This document shows, piece by piece, positions 63,561-64,000 of a stretch of DNA of 64,000 bases. Positions within the stretch are counted from its first letter, which is position 1, and the number at the start of each line of letters is the position of its first letter. The DNA lies in NCBI RefSeq assembly GCF_901709675.1, contig NC_051089.1, positions 11,771,976-11,835,975 on the forward strand, written 5' to 3'. The notes below the pieces were generated by a model. The model was not told the DNA's origin and did not search any database. It saw nothing but the letters and a program-made list of their open reading frames with translations. The stretch is from Syngnathus acus (Eukaryota > Chordata > Actinopteri > Syngnathiformes > Syngnathidae). The translations under genes were made by a program, and so were the position numbers.

Positions 63561-64000
63561 ACATAATTGGTTTGTTCATTTCGTATGACATTACATTTTG
63601 ACTTTGACTCTGATTTTTTGAACATGTAAACACAGCACACAAAAAAGTCAAAAGTTTGGAAGTAAAAAAGGAAAATCAGTAGATGTTATAGTTCAAAATG
63701 GTCGACATATTCTAAAGCAATGGGAAGAAGGACAGACACATAGTATGTAGTCCCACCTCCTTGTTTTCTGTCATATTTCAAGTTATTTATATACAAAATG
63801 AATACCAAGCGAAAGCAAACATACTATATACGAGAACAAAACAAAAACAAACAATAGCCTTACAAAAGTATAGTTTAGTTAAAGGTTTTAAGGTATAGGT
63901 TAGTGTTCAGTCCAATCTTGAAGATGGCCAGCACTGTCATTAACAAGCAATAACTAGAAGACAACAGTCCCTACTTTCTGAATATTTTTAATTTTAATGT
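63561..64000. other. No gene recognised
   Basis: AT-rich sequence to the window edge with A-rich 'acaaaacaaaaacaaacaa' near 63,835-63,853. No frames of note. Confidence 0.5.

Overview
The window reads as nuclear DNA of a teleost fish, probably a percomorph; I cannot name the species. It is AT-rich, full of simple repeats, and has no dense reading frames. Its decayed mobile elements are of types common in fish genomes: Tc1-like transposon remains, a tRNA-headed SINE with a GATG-type RTE/Rex3-like tail, and LINE 3' ends with short tandem tails such as (TTGAC)n and (GATA)n. No bacterial, organellar or viral gene set is present.

I find no protein-coding gene I can defend. The longest open frames are about 100-165 codons. 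They have no recognisable domain, or lie in microsatellites, or need a non-ATG start. I recognise no tRNA, rRNA or known microRNA. The simplest reading is a gene desert or one or more very long introns. Several stretches look like conserved non-coding elements: balanced composition, no repeats, homeodomain-type (TAAT/ATTA) or POU-type words. Their conservation cannot be tested from one sequence.

Layout. 1-4 kb: unique sequence. 4.0-4.9 kb: a LINE-like fragment, then a broken Tc1-like transposon in two head-to-head pieces. 9.2-9.5 kb: an old interspersed repeat and an AT-rich block. 10.7-11.1 kb: candidate regulatory sequence. 13.4 kb: (CATC)n. 16.6 kb: a possible coding relic. 17.9-18.2 kb: a possible unclassified repeat. 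20.0-21.25 kb: the longest candidate regulatory block. 27.1 kb: an 88/89-bp tandem duplication. 28.5 kb: candidate regulatory sequence. 36.0 kb: a 124-bp GATA array joined to a LINE end. 39.0-59 kb: the repeat-richer part, with (CA)n, six SINE fragments, a LINE tail and a small inverted-repeat element, and with candidate regulatory blocks at 42.1 and 45.2 kb. 59.3-60.0 kb: a POU-like block, then another LINE end. 61.6 kb: candidate regulatory sequence. 62.3-62.5 kb: a two-phase CT/CTGT array. 63.4-63.55 kb: a dense homeodomain-site cluster.

No exciting new system is evident. The points most worth checking are the head-to-head Tc1 relic, the homeodomain cluster near the right end, the 20-21 kb block, the small inverted-repeat element beside a SINE, and a 25-bp exact repeat at 24.3 and 25.1 kb.
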